From contig QAMT01000002.1 in assembly GCA_003150755.1 (NCBI GenBank), positions 310,001 to 374,000 on the forward strand: 64,000 nt of DNA. The letters are read 5' to 3'. The position numbers and the translations under genes were made by a program. How positions within the stretch are numbered: position 1 is the stretch's first letter; the number at the start of each line of letters is the position of its first letter. This DNA comes from Phascolarctobacterium sp. (GTDB taxonomy: Bacteria; Bacillota; Negativicutes; Acidaminococcales; Acidaminococcaceae). Of this stretch, positions 6,744-15,183 are shown piece by piece. The notes under the pieces are model-generated. The model was not told the origin of the DNA. It did no database searches and saw only the letters and a list, made by a program, of their open reading frames with translations.

Positions 6744-9335
6744 TCATCTGAAATTTTGATTTGCCTCTTTTATGGCGTTACATATTTTTTCTTTTTCATT
6801 ACTGCCATTAGTAGGCAATCTTAAAATAGGTATTTTATATTTAAATAAAATACTGTTTTTCAGCGCATCTCTTTTTAACTGAATTTGATTATTTTCATGA
6901 AAAGCAAAGCCATCTACTTCAACTACAAGCAGGCATTGATTGTCCTGCTTATAAAAAACAACAAAATCCAACGAAGCACCATTTTGTACAAAACGTCTTT
7001 CCTCATCATTCAACAGTGCCATGTCATTTATGAGATTACGCAATAAAACTCCCTGTTTATAATTATACCTTTTAAACTCATCTTCAGCTAAAATTTCTTC
7101 TAAAATAACCCTAATAATTTCTTCAGATTTATAATCTGCATTTGGATTCAATTTATCTGCAACAGTCTGCAAATTTTCATTATATTTTCCATACAGCAAA
7201 TCAAATACTGATACAACAGGGCTATTTATAATATCGTCATCTAATGTATTATACTCAATATAGCGGATTAAATCGTTAATTTCCGTACTGCCCTTATTGA
7301 AAGCGCTATCATCCGTAACAAGTATAAAACGCTCAACTGCTCTTGATACTGCTACATTTATCAAATGCGGGTCATCAACAAATTTGATATTATTTTCAGT
7401 TGCATTGCTTGATAAAACCGTACTGAAAATTATTTCTTTTCTTTCACGTCCCTGATATTTATGTACTGTATCAGCTTCAATATTATTCAACAAAGCAGCA
7501 GCTTTATTAGCCTGTTTTCTAAAAGGCGTTATTACGCCAATTTCATTGTCATCATTATTAAATTCAGGATTGTCCAAGATATTTTTTATAATATCCAATT
7601 CTCTTTGGCTGTAAATACCTTTATCACGGCCTTCCGTAACTCTGCGCATATGGTTTCCCGCCGCTGTTTTACAAATAACCAACGGATTTTCCGACATTTT
7701 TTCAGATGTATACGCTATAAGCTGCCCGTCATAATACTTTTTATTGCAAAATTCTATAATTTTAGGGTGGCAACGGTAATGCTCACGTAAAATTTCTCTT
7801 GGTAAATCCTTACCGTACAATTTTATAACTGATGACAATATGCTTTCCTGAAAATAATTATACTCACTTTTGGGTATTGGCGCAGCTATTTTTCTTGCTA
7901 TACTATTATCTGTTATTTGCGGAAGCTGTTTGGCATCTCCCACAATGATAACATTTTTACAGCTGGATAACGCCAAAACACCTGTAATTAAATCCACCTG
8001 CGAAGCCTCATCAATAATTAAATAATCAAACAGATAATCTGATGGCATAGACCTTCTTATAGCGTGTGTTGTACTTACAATAACAGGATATGCTTTTACA
8101 AAATCATAAAAATTATTCTCATTTTTATATGTCTTTAAATCAAAATTACTCTGCTTTAAATCATGATATTTTTCAAATAAAAACTTTTCAAAAATTTTTT
8201 CTGATAAAGCCCTGTGTTCTTCCAATAAATCATTAAAATTAACTTTTTCAAGTTTTTTATCCAAAATTTCTATTTGCTTTTTTAAATACTCAACTTGTTT
8301 TTGGTAAAAAAGCTTTTGAAGCTGTAAAATTAAATCACTGCGATGAGTTTTTAAATATTTCTGTTTAAAAATACGGTATTGAAATATCAATTTTAAACGA
8401 TAAATAAATTTATTAAACGGACTATAATCTTTTGCCATTTTATAATCAACTAAAAATGATAGTATTTTCTTATGGCTGGCATTTCTTAATGGCAAATTAT
8501 CAATTTCTTCAATATTTTGATTTGCAAAATAAGCATCGAAGTGTTTTTGTTCAAGCTCCCATTGCAGCAATTCATTTTTTAGGACAGCTTTTTCCCTGTC
8601 TGCCTCCAGCAAACTTTGTATTTTACTGTTTTTTCCTGCAAGCTGCTGAAAAAGCTCTGTACTGCTTTCTTCATAATTCCAATTATCTACATTACCTTTT
8701 GGTAAATCAGCAAAAAAATTCTGCTGGTTACTTTTTTTGCCTAAAAACGCTGTAATAAAATCATAATGCTTTTTTGCTAATTTTTCTATTACATTTTTTA
8801 CTGCTTCATTATTGTTAGATACAACTGCAACCGTCTTGCCATTAACAACGGCATTAGCAATTATATTTAAAATAGTTTGCGTTTTACCTGTTCCAGGCGG
8901 ACCTTCAATAACAGATATTGCGTTGGAAAAAGCATTTTCCAGCGCTTTTTTCTGGCTTAAATTAAAACTGAACGGAAAAATCAAATTAATATTTCCATAA
9001 TCACGTTTTGGTATTTCTTTACGAGTTAAATATACATCAAGGATTCTATCATCAAATACTTCCGGAATTCCTTCCAATTCTCTGTTTAAATAACTTGGCC
9101 CCGTATTATCAATAGAAATATGTGTGGCAATTTCTTTCAAGTATTTTATTATATTGTTAGAAGATAACTTATCAAAAATTTTTATACGTCCGGAAGTGAG
9201 ACTATAAGAATAAACATTTCTGGAATTGTGAAATAGTACATTTATACAATTCCGACGCTCATCAAAATTAATGCTTTTTATATCTGGGGTTTTGTCTTTA
9301 CCATCAATAAGAACTATTTTATTCCTAACATCCAT
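6744..9335 (-). CDS. Superfamily 1 helicase with C-terminal nuclease-like domain
   Basis: An 863-residue protein if translation begins at the ATG after GGGAG (position 9335); an upstream in-frame start would add 29 unlikely residues. An N-terminal beta-rich region precedes Walker A EGPPGTGKT (about 144-152), a long coiled insertion, the DYLIIDEASQVD Walker B block (about 440), and helicase motifs through VGDAKQLPQ and NVAVSRAVERF, as in Upf1/DNA2-type helicases. The last 120 residues match the DUF2726/Vsr-like restriction endonuclease fold (SLDFVVFY, then VVEVDGFAFHE). The gene is far more AT-rich than its neighbours, suggesting transfer. Such helicase-nuclease fusions are often phage defence or DNA repair factors; that role is inference. 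Confidence 0.85.
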   Translation of the reverse strand: MDVRNKIVLIDGKDKTPDIKSINFDERRNCINVLFHNSRNVYSYSLTSGRIKIFDKLSSNNIIKYLKEIATHISIDNTGPSYLNRELEGIPEVFDDRILDVYLTRKEIPKRDYGNINLIFPFSFNLSQKKALENAFSNAISVIEGPPGTGKTQTILNIIANAVVNGKTVAVVSNNNEAVKNVIEKLAKKHYDFITAFLGKKSNQQNFFADLPKGNVDNWNYEESSTELFQQLAGKNSKIQSLLEADREKAVLKNELLQWELEQKHFDAYFANQNIEEIDNLPLRNASHKKILSFLVDYKMAKDYSPFNKFIYRLKLIFQYRIFKQKYLKTHRSDLILQLQKLFYQKQVEYLKKQIEILDKKLEKVNFNDLLEEHRALSEKIFEKFLFEKYHDLKQSNFDLKTYKNENNFYDFVKAYPVIVSTTHAIRRSMPSDYLFDYLIIDEASQVDLITGVLALSSCKNVIIVGDAKQLPQITDNSIARKIAAPIPKSEYNYFQESILSSVIKLYGKDLPREILREHYRCHPKIIEFCNKKYYDGQLIAYTSEKMSENPLVICKTAAGNHMRRVTEGRDKGIYSQRELDIIKNILDNPEFNNDDNEIGVITPFRKQANKAAALLNNIEADTVHKYQGRERKEIIFSTVLSSNATENNIKFVDDPHLINVAVSRAVERFILVTDDSAFNKGSTEINDLIRYIEYNTLDDDIINSPVVSVFDLLYGKYNENLQTVADKLNPNADYKSEEIIRVILEEILAEDEFKRYNYKQGVLLRNLINDMALLNDEERRFVQNGASLDFVVFYKQDNQCLLVVEVDGFAFHENNQIQLKRDALKNSILFKYKIPILRLPTNGSNEKEKICNAIKEANQNFR

Positions 9336-9450
9336 TGCCTTTTTCTCCCGAAAAATTTTCGTTACTTTTATATTATATATCAAAATCAGCATATTTTTAC
9401 TAAATATAATAAAAAACACCACAAGAAATATTTCCGTGGTGTAAAAATAC

Positions 9451-9534
9451 TGGTGCGGATGACAGGAGTCGAACCTGCACGCCGAAGGCGCCAGATCCTA
9501 AGTCTGGTGCGTCTGCCAATTCCGCCACATCCGC
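9451..9534 (-). tRNA. tRNA-Leu (anticodon UAG)
   Basis: Acceptor stem GCGGATG/CATCCGC, long variable arm typical of tRNA-Leu, TTCGACTC T-loop, and anticodon TAG in the loop following CCAGACT. CCA is encoded. It sits just upstream of the helicase-nuclease gene. Confidence 0.95.
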
Positions 9535-9640
9535 ATATTAAACTGACTTAATTATTATATCTTACTAATCCTTGTGCGTCAACATATTAATATTACCCTT
9601 TTTTCAGGCATATTGACGGCATAGAACTGTTAAAAATATA

Positions 9641-9815
9641 AACACCTTTATTTATAGCAGCAATTTAATTGTATTATCTTAATACCTTTAATGCTTAAAG
9701 GTATTACATAAATACCTTTATTTTTAAGCCAATTTTAAAGGTATTACCTTGATATCTTTATCAGATAATGCTATTATTATAATACCTTTATTTTTTATAA
9801 TATTTTAAAGCTATT
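9641..9815 (+). promoter_or_regulatory. Array of ATACCTTTA / TAAAGGTAT boxes upstream of fic
   Basis: The 286-base gene-free stretch before fic is about 80 percent AT. It carries the box AATACCTTTA or a near match at 9641, 9681, 9711, 9751 and 9781, and its inverse TTTAAAGGTATT (or a near match) at about 9694, 9733 and 9803. Pairs form palindromes (AATACCTTTAA tgc TTAAAGGTATT at 9681-9704). This looks like a cluster of operator half-sites. The fic product has a C-terminal winged-helix-like region, so autoregulation is plausible. No clear -35/-10 pair was picked out. Confidence 0.6.
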
Positions 9816-9826
9816 GAGGTGAAACC

Positions 9827-10918
9827 ATGCAAAATTACAATAAAGACTTGCCATATAACAATATGCCAATATTACCGCCAAAAGCAGATATAGAAACCAG
9901 AATAATACTGAAAAAAGCTATCAGTGCTAACAAAGCATTGGCAGAACTTAGAGGATGGTCTTTTAATCAACCTAACCCGCTATTATTATTACAATCAATA
10001 ACATTGCAAGAAGCCAAAGCTTCCAGTGAAATTGAAAATGTTGTTACTACAAACGATGAACTTTATCAAGCATTATCCACACCAACAGCATCTTATATTT
10101 CTCCTTCAGCTAAAGAAGTAATGCATTATAAAGAAGCACTTTGGCATGGATACAAAAAAATAATGGATGATTATCCTTTGACAATTAATACCTTTATTGA
10201 ACTTTTTCAAATCGTAAAAAAACGCTCTGACGGAGTACGTAAATTGCCAGGCACTTGTTTAAAAAACGATTTTAATGAGGTAGTCTACACTCCGCCAGAC
10301 AACGAAGCAGATATTATGCGGTTATTATCAAACTTAGAAATGTATATCAATAACGATATTGATGATACTGACCCTTTAATAAAATTGGCAATTATCCATT
10401 ACCAATTTGAATGTATCCATCCATTCCCAGACGGTAATGGCCGCGTTGGAAGAATTATAAATGTTTTGTATTTAGTGCAGAAAAAACTTTTAACTTTTCC
10501 CATTTTATATTTATCAAAATACATAATTGAACATAAAACCGAATATTACCGTTGTTTAAAATCTGTTACTGAAAAACAAGAATGGGAAAACTGGATATTA
10601 TATATTCTTTCTGCAATAGAAGCTACTGCCCAAAATACATTAAATATTATTAAAGATATTTATCTTGCACAAGATGAAATGTGTAAATCCCTAAAAGTTG
10701 AAGCACCTCAAATATATTCTAAAGAATTAATTGAAATTTTATTTGAGCAACCATATTGTAAAATAGAATTTTTGGTTAAAAATGATATTGCCAAAGCTCA
10801 GACTGCATCCAAATATCTAAAACTTTTATGCGATTTAGGATATTTAGATGTTATAAAAAAAGGCCGTGAAAAATATTATATCAATAAAAGTTTATGGAAT
10901 ATTTTAACTAACGCTTAA
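9827..10918 (+). CDS. Fic family protein (AMPylase) with N-terminal inhibitory helix
   Basis: A 363-residue Fic protein. The catalytic motif HPFPDGNGRVGR (198-209) is intact and matches the AMP-transfer consensus. The N-terminal Fic_N region carries SSEIEN (66-71), which fits the (S/T)xxxE(G/N) inhibitory helix of class II Fic enzymes, so the enzyme is probably self-inhibited. The C-terminal 80 residues look like a winged helix-turn-helix (ELIEILFEQPY, then AKAQTASKYLKLLCDLGYL). The ATG follows GAGGTG. The gene is AT-rich and sits between tRNA genes in the same accessory island as the helicase-nuclease. Target proteins are unknown. Confidence 0.92.
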   Translation: MQNYNKDLPYNNMPILPPKADIETRIILKKAISANKALAELRGWSFNQPNPLLLLQSITLQEAKASSEIENVVTTNDELYQALSTPTASYISPSAKEVMHYKEALWHGYKKIMDDYPLTINTFIELFQIVKKRSDGVRKLPGTCLKNDFNEVVYTPPDNEADIMRLLSNLEMYINNDIDDTDPLIKLAIIHYQFECIHPFPDGNGRVGRIINVLYLVQKKLLTFPILYLSKYIIEHKTEYYRCLKSVTEKQEWENWILYILSAIEATAQNTLNIIKDIYLAQDEMCKSLKVEAPQIYSKELIEILFEQPYCKIEFLVKNDIAKAQTASKYLKLLCDLGYLDVIKKGREKYYINKSLWNILTNA

Positions 10919-11033
10919 GCAAATATCCAAAATTTCTCTTAAATTTAATGTATATCAGGCATCCGGATAATTATGTTTTCCGTAGTTAGCAAGTTTTACT
11001 TCAAACATCCGGCACAATTGGTAAAAAATACCG

Positions 11034-11062
11034 GCTGGTGCAAAAGCGCCAGCTTTTTCTTT
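11034..11062 (+). terminator. Terminator downstream of fic
   Basis: Perfect hairpin GCTGGTGC/GCGCCAGC with an AAAA loop, followed by a T-rich run, 115 bases after the fic stop. The rest of 10919-11185 holds no gene; it contains repeated TTGCTCCCA words of unknown meaning. Confidence 0.75.
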
Positions 11063-11185
11063 TTGCCTGCAACTGCTCCCACGTTGCTCCCAATACACCA
11101 TGTCTGATTGCTCCCAAATAGATTTTTATAAAATAAAAAAGCACTGCAACATCAGTTACAGTGCGTATCTGCCATAAAATAAAAA

Positions 11186-11261
11186 TGGTGATCCACCCGA
11201 GACTCGAACTCGGGACACCCTGATTAAAAGTCAGGTGCTCTACCGACTGAGCTAGTGGATC
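11186..11261 (-). tRNA. tRNA-Lys (anticodon UUU)
   Basis: Acceptor GATCCAC/GTGGATC, D-arm AGCTCAGTCGGTAGAGC, anticodon stem CTGAC-TTTTAA-TCAG with TTT, T-arm CCGAGTTCGAGTCTCGG; CCA encoded; 76 bases. Confidence 0.96.
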
Positions 11262-11268
11262 ACGTCTT

Positions 11269-11344
11269 TGGCTGGGGCGGCTGGACTCGAACCAACGCAT
11301 GCGGGAGTCAAAGTCCCGTGCCTTACCGACTTGGCTACGCCCCA
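11269..11344 (-). tRNA. tRNA-Gln (anticodon UUG)
   Basis: Acceptor TGGGGCG/CGCCCCA, anticodon TTG in GGGACTTTGACTCCC, GTTCGAGTCC T-loop and encoded CCA. It lies 7 bases from tRNA-Lys in the same direction; the three tRNAs form one cluster. Confidence 0.95.
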
Positions 11345-11349
11345 AAATG

Positions 11350-11426
11350 TGGGGTGACTGGAGGGGATCGAACCCTCGCGTAACGGAGCCACAATCCGCC
11401 GTGTTAACCGCTTCACCACAGCCACC
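11350..11426 (-). tRNA. tRNA-His (anticodon GUG)
   Basis: Anticodon GTG in CGGATTGTGGCTCC; the extra 5' G (G-1) pairs with C73, as required for histidine tRNA; CCA encoded; 77 bases. First gene of the His-Gln-Lys cluster. Confidence 0.95.
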
Positions 11427-11529
11427 ATTTAACCAAGCTACTGCCCGGCACGAATGTTATTCTATCATAGGGTTCAATTAATGTCAATACATTTAATAAA
11501 ATTTCTCACGGTTTTGCACAATAAAATGC

Positions 11530-12417
11530 TCAGCCGCGTTCAAAATAGGCCTGCGCCCACGCTAACGCGGATGGTGTCTGTGCCAGGCCCCCGCCTGCTG
11601 TTTCGCGCAGTGCGCAGGGCATGCTGTCGCCCACCCATTTCATAGCGTCGATGGCTTCGTCCGCCGGGATAAAGCTGCCCACGCCTGCCAGTGCCAGCTG
11701 CACCGCCAAAAGTGCCTGCACTGCCGCGCCGCCGTTGCGTTTGATGCACGGTACTTCTACCAGGCCCGCAACAGGGTCGCACACAAGGCCCAGCATGTTT
11801 TTAAAGACAATGCTTACAGCGTCGCCTACCTGTTTAGGTGTGCCGCCCAGCGCATCCACAGCCGCTCCTGCCGCCATTGCCGCCGCGCTGCCGCATTCAG
11901 CCTGGCAGCCGCCCACAGCGCCCGCCAGCGAGGCTCTTGCTGCGATGACAAGGCCAATATTGCCTGCCACTACAAGCGCGCGGCTCAGGGCGTCCTCGTT
12001 TAAATTACAGTGCTTTTTAAGCGCCAGAAGCACGCCCGGCAGCACGCCTGCCGCGCCTGCCGTCGGTGCCGCAACAATCCTGCCCATGGCGGCGTTGCAT
12101 TCACTTACAGCCAGCGCATAAGTTACAGCGTCGGTTGCAAGTTCGCCCAAAAGCTGCTTAAAACCGGGCTTCGCTGCCGCTTCTGCCAAAGTTTTGGCGC
12201 TGCCGCCCGTCAGCCCGCTGTGCGAGCGCACGCCTGTCAGCCCGTAGGCTGCCGATTCTTCCATTACTTTCAGCATATCCGCCATTTTGGCAAGCAGTTC
12301 TGCTTCCGTAATTTCAAGGTCTGCCGCGCTTAAAGGCACCAAAAGCGCGTTCAGGCTTATATTTTTGCTTTCCGCTTCGCCAAGCAAAGCGTTTAAAGAT
12401 ATTTTGTCGTTAGCCAT
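11530..12417 (-). CDS. sdaAA: L-serine dehydratase, alpha subunit
   Basis: Iron-sulfur L-serine ammonia-lyase subunit, turning serine into pyruvate and ammonia. The 295-residue sequence has the family signature blocks: SHSGLTGG, the SECNAAMGRIVAAPTAGAAG stretch, QAECGSAAAMAAGA and VCDPVAGLVEVPCIKRN, whose cysteines bind the 4Fe-4S cluster. It begins 8 bases after sdaAB and is last in the operon symporter-hutP-like-sdaAB-sdaAA. Together with serine synthesis genes at the window start this shows both arms of serine metabolism. Confidence 0.96.
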   Translation of the reverse strand: MANDKISLNALLGEAESKNISLNALLVPLSAADLEITEAELLAKMADMLKVMEESAAYGLTGVRSHSGLTGGSAKTLAEAAAKPGFKQLLGELATDAVTYALAVSECNAAMGRIVAAPTAGAAGVLPGVLLALKKHCNLNEDALSRALVVAGNIGLVIAARASLAGAVGGCQAECGSAAAMAAGAAVDALGGTPKQVGDAVSIVFKNMLGLVCDPVAGLVEVPCIKRNGGAAVQALLAVQLALAGVGSFIPADEAIDAMKWVGDSMPCALRETAGGGLAQTPSALAWAQAYFERG

Positions 12418-12425
12418 TATTCACC

Positions 12426-13091
12426 TCAAAGCACGCTGTCAACAAAGCGCACGCTGTCAACCGGGGGCAATGCCGCCAAAAGCTGCACCAAGGCTGGCTG
12501 CACCTTCTGGTCGCACTCCAGCACCATTGTTGCAATGCCCCCCTTGTGCGCACGGAACACGCGCATGGTGGCGATGTTTACGGACGCACTGGCCAGCGCG
12601 CTGCTGACAAGCGCAATTACGCCCGGTTTATCCGTATGCGTTACCAAAAGCGCCGGCAGCTTGCCGTTAAGCTCTACTTCGTAACCGTCGATGCTGGACA
12701 CTTCTACCTGCCCGCCGCCGATAGATGAGCCGATAACCTCGCAGCGGCTGCCCGCCTTACTTTCCAGCACAAAACGCACCGTATTGGGGTGCGTCAAATC
12801 GCCCAAGTTGACCTTGGCAAAATTGTATTCCAGCCCCGCTTCACCCGCGTATTTACGCGCCTGCGGTATGCGCGCGTCATCCGGCAGCCAGCCCATCAGC
12901 CCTGCCAAAAGCGCCACATCCGTGCCGTGCCCGCGGTAAGTCTGCGCAAAGCTGCCGTGCAGGTCAATCTGCGCTTTAACAGGCGGCGCGCCCAAAATGC
13001 TTGCCGCCAAAAGCCCCAGCCTTACGGCCCCCGCCGTATGCGAGCTGGACGGGCCAATCATCACCGGCCCGATAATATCAATAATGTTCAT
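12426..13091 (-). CDS. sdaAB: L-serine dehydratase, beta subunit
   Basis: Partner of SdaAA in the two-subunit iron-sulfur serine dehydratase. The 221-residue protein has the IGPVMIGPSSSHTAGAVRLG start typical of the beta domain and a C-terminal ACT domain (about 148-221, LLVTHTDKPGVIALVSSAL). It starts 9 bases after the HutP-like gene. The order beta then alpha matches other Firmicutes. Confidence 0.95.
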   Translation of the reverse strand: MNIIDIIGPVMIGPSSSHTAGAVRLGLLAASILGAPPVKAQIDLHGSFAQTYRGHGTDVALLAGLMGWLPDDARIPQARKYAGEAGLEYNFAKVNLGDLTHPNTVRFVLESKAGSRCEVIGSSIGGGQVEVSSIDGYEVELNGKLPALLVTHTDKPGVIALVSSALASASVNIATMRVFRAHKGGIATMVLECDQKVQPALVQLLAALPPVDSVRFVDSVL

Positions 13092-13100
13092 AATGCTCCT

Positions 13101-13532
13101 TTATTCCTCACTTGCCAGCGAGCGGTGCCCCAACGCCACGCACAGTTCGTCCAGGTTCAGCACGCCCACCGCCATGTAAATGGCAACGCACAAATGCTCG
13201 CCGCTGCGGGCAATGCCGATTTTACCGCCGACATTAAAGCCCGCCGCCCTGGTAACAAGCTGCTCCAAAGCAGCGTGGGCCGCGCCCGCCACTGCGCCCG
13301 CACCGACGTGTGTTTCCGTAACGATGCCCTGACGCTGCGCCGCAACCACCGCGCGCTCCACAATTTTAACAATGCTCGGCATAAACTCGCCGCCAAAATC
13401 CACCGCCGTACTGCGGATGCCGCTTGCCGCCAGCGCCTCTTTAACACGCTGCTCCTCGGCGCGGTTTTCCGTAACGGCAATGCGCAGCGCCGCACGCCCA
13501 ATTTCGATACTTGTCAGCTTACCGCCTGCCAT
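13101..13532 (-). CDS. HutP family RNA-binding regulator
   Basis: A 143-residue protein that I recognise as HutP-like, mainly from the second half: AAHAALEQLVTRAAGFNVGGKIGIARS, then a strand block HLCVAIYMAVG and a terminal GLNLDEL-type end closing in GHRS. In Bacillus, HutP binds histidine and Mg and then UAG-rich RNA to prevent termination of the hut operon. Two of the three metal-binding histidines appear to be kept (in AAHAAL and in ALGHRS); the third seems absent. Here the gene lies inside a serine transport and degradation operon, so it may answer to serine or another ligand. The symporter stop is one base before its start. Confidence 0.75.
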   Translation of the reverse strand: MAGGKLTSIEIGRAALRIAVTENRAEEQRVKEALAASGIRSTAVDFGGEFMPSIVKIVERAVVAAQRQGIVTETHVGAGAVAGAAHAALEQLVTRAAGFNVGGKIGIARSGEHLCVAIYMAVGVLNLDELCVALGHRSLASEE

Positions 13533-13533
13533 A

Positions 13534-14943
13534 TTAGTCCTCCTCCACCATTTCCGGCTGTTTGATAGGCGTTTTATCCAAAACCGCTACCAGCAGGAAA
13601 ACTGCAATGCACAGCAGCCACTCAAAATAAATTACATGCTGCAAAACATGCAGCGCCGGTACAAACTCCCACACAACAAGGCCCAAAAGTCCGAAAAGAG
13701 TAGTCCAGAACGCACTGCTGCGGCGGCACAAACCAGGTGCAAACACCGTAAACAAAAATACGCACGTCAGCGCCGTCGTCATCGAAAGCCCCGCCACCAT
13801 AGTCTTTAAAATACCGGCCGCGTTAAACGCAAACCACAGCGTAACAATGCCCACCACAAAAATGGTCAGGCGGTTAATTTTAACAAAATGGTCATCCGTA
13901 ACGGAAGGATTGATAAAACGCTTGTAAATATCCTGGCTGAACAGCGTGCCCGCACCCAACAAAATCGTGCAAGCTGTCGATACGTCCGCCGCCCACAAAG
14001 CCGCAAGCGTCGTGCCGCTGGCAATCGGGTCCAGCGCCATAACAACCTTCGGCAGCGCCAGCGTTGCGCTGATATCCGGGAACTGCACCTTGCCGATAAT
14101 GCCCAAAAGCGCGCACAAAAAGCCAACCGGGAAAATCAATAAACCGCCCAGGATAAAACCGTTGCGCGCCGTTTTGGCATCGCGCGCGCCGCAGGCAATC
14201 TGCACAGGGCCCTGCGCCGTAATAGCCTGGGTAATCATAACAATAAACCAGCCAATAATAACCGCCAGCGGAATCCCGGCAAACGGGTCAAACCAGTCAA
14301 GCCCCGCAGGCAGCTGCGCTGCGATATTTGCAAGACCCCCGCTGTGGTCAACCGCTGCAATGCAGGAATACAAAATGCCAACGTAAATCAGAACGACGCT
14401 GACGATATTGCTCATACCGCTCGACCACAAACCGCCAATCAGCGTAATGCCGATAAATACAATGGCGCTTACAATCATGCCGCCGTGAAAATCAAAATAC
14501 TCCGGCAAAAGCGAAGCTAAAATCGCGCCGCCGGCGAGATACTGCAAAGCCGTAATAACCGACATGATGATAACAAGGCCAACAGCGCTGATAACGCGGC
14601 CCTTGGTATCGTAGTATTTTTCAAAAAACTCCGGAATGGTGGAAACCTTCATCGCACGCAGCTTACCGGCAGCAACAAGGCCCATAATAATTGCGCCCGC
14701 GCTCCACGCCGCGTTGTACCACCCTGCCGCCATGCCAACCTTGTAGGCGTTTTCCGCAACGCCAACGGTCGAAGCCGCGCCAACCGCCAGCCCCGTAATA
14801 TTAACGGCAATCAGCACCGGGCCCAGCTTGCGCCCGGCAAACAAATACTCGGCAGAGCCCTTATCCGCCCTGCGTTTAACGTAAAAACTGATTGCGAACA
14901 GCATCGCAATGTACACAACAACAATAATTAACTGAATATTCAC
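13534..14943 (-). CDS. Sodium:solute symporter, probable serine or amino acid uptake
   Basis: A 469-residue sodium:solute symporter (SSS family) with about 13 hydrophobic helices, the GRKLGPVLIAVNITGLAVGA sodium-site region near the N terminus and the family-typical QAITAQGPVQIACGARDAKTA segment in the middle. Translation starts at GTG (14941-14943), 11 bases after AAAGG. First gene of the serine dehydratase operon, so serine is the likely cargo, though the family also carries proline, pantothenate and sugars. Its start region overlaps several UAG triplets that may be bound by the HutP-like protein encoded next. Confidence 0.88.
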   Translation of the reverse strand: MNIQLIIVVVYIAMLFAISFYVKRRADKGSAEYLFAGRKLGPVLIAVNITGLAVGAASTVGVAENAYKVGMAAGWYNAAWSAGAIIMGLVAAGKLRAMKVSTIPEFFEKYYDTKGRVISAVGLVIIMSVITALQYLAGGAILASLLPEYFDFHGGMIVSAIVFIGITLIGGLWSSGMSNIVSVVLIYVGILYSCIAAVDHSGGLANIAAQLPAGLDWFDPFAGIPLAVIIGWFIVMITQAITAQGPVQIACGARDAKTARNGFILGGLLIFPVGFLCALLGIIGKVQFPDISATLALPKVVMALDPIASGTTLAALWAADVSTACTILLGAGTLFSQDIYKRFINPSVTDDHFVKINRLTIFVVGIVTLWFAFNAAGILKTMVAGLSMTTALTCVFLFTVFAPGLCRRSSAFWTTLFGLLGLVVWEFVPALHVLQHVIYFEWLLCIAVFLLVAVLDKTPIKQPEMVEED

Positions 14944-15024
14944 CTGCTACACTACCTTTCTACACAAATTCTTCCGGCCTTCCTGCCAAACTACCCTCCT
15001 GCCTTTAAAATTATTTATATTATA
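14944..15024 (-). promoter_or_regulatory. Leader and promoter of the serine operon with UAG repeats
   Basis: On the minus strand a TATAAT (15019-15024) precedes a leader of about 69 nt. The leader contains TAG triplets at 14991-14993, 14960-14962, 14952-14954 and 14947-14949 plus an adjacent CAG, with the last three crossing the ribosome binding site region. HutP proteins bind spaced NAG triplets. No terminator hairpin is seen in the leader, so translational control fits better than antitermination. Confidence 0.5.
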
Positions 15025-15116
15025 TCAACAATTTTTATTAAAGAAAAGTAAAATATCCGCCTGTGCGGATTAAAAATTTGTAAAAATTTTAACTAAATGC
15101 GCCTTTTTAAAGGATT

Positions 15117-15145
15117 TTGTGGTTTTATGACGAATTAAATATAAG
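15117..15145 (+). promoter_or_regulatory. corA promoter
   Basis: TTGTGG (15117-15122), 17-base spacer, TATAAG (15140-15145), about 38 bases before the start codon. Confidence 0.6.
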
Positions 15146-15183
15146 TTGTAAAGTGTGACCTAAACGGAAGGGAGGGACTGCCA

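Noticed and set aside
11034..11185. Phage attachment site or integrase remnant near the tRNA cluster
   Set aside because: No duplicated tRNA end and no integrase frame were found; only short TTGCTCCCA repeats.
11001..11345. 114-codon minus-strand frame
   Set aside because: It runs through tRNA-Gln and tRNA-Lys; the protein is a by-product of tRNA sequence.
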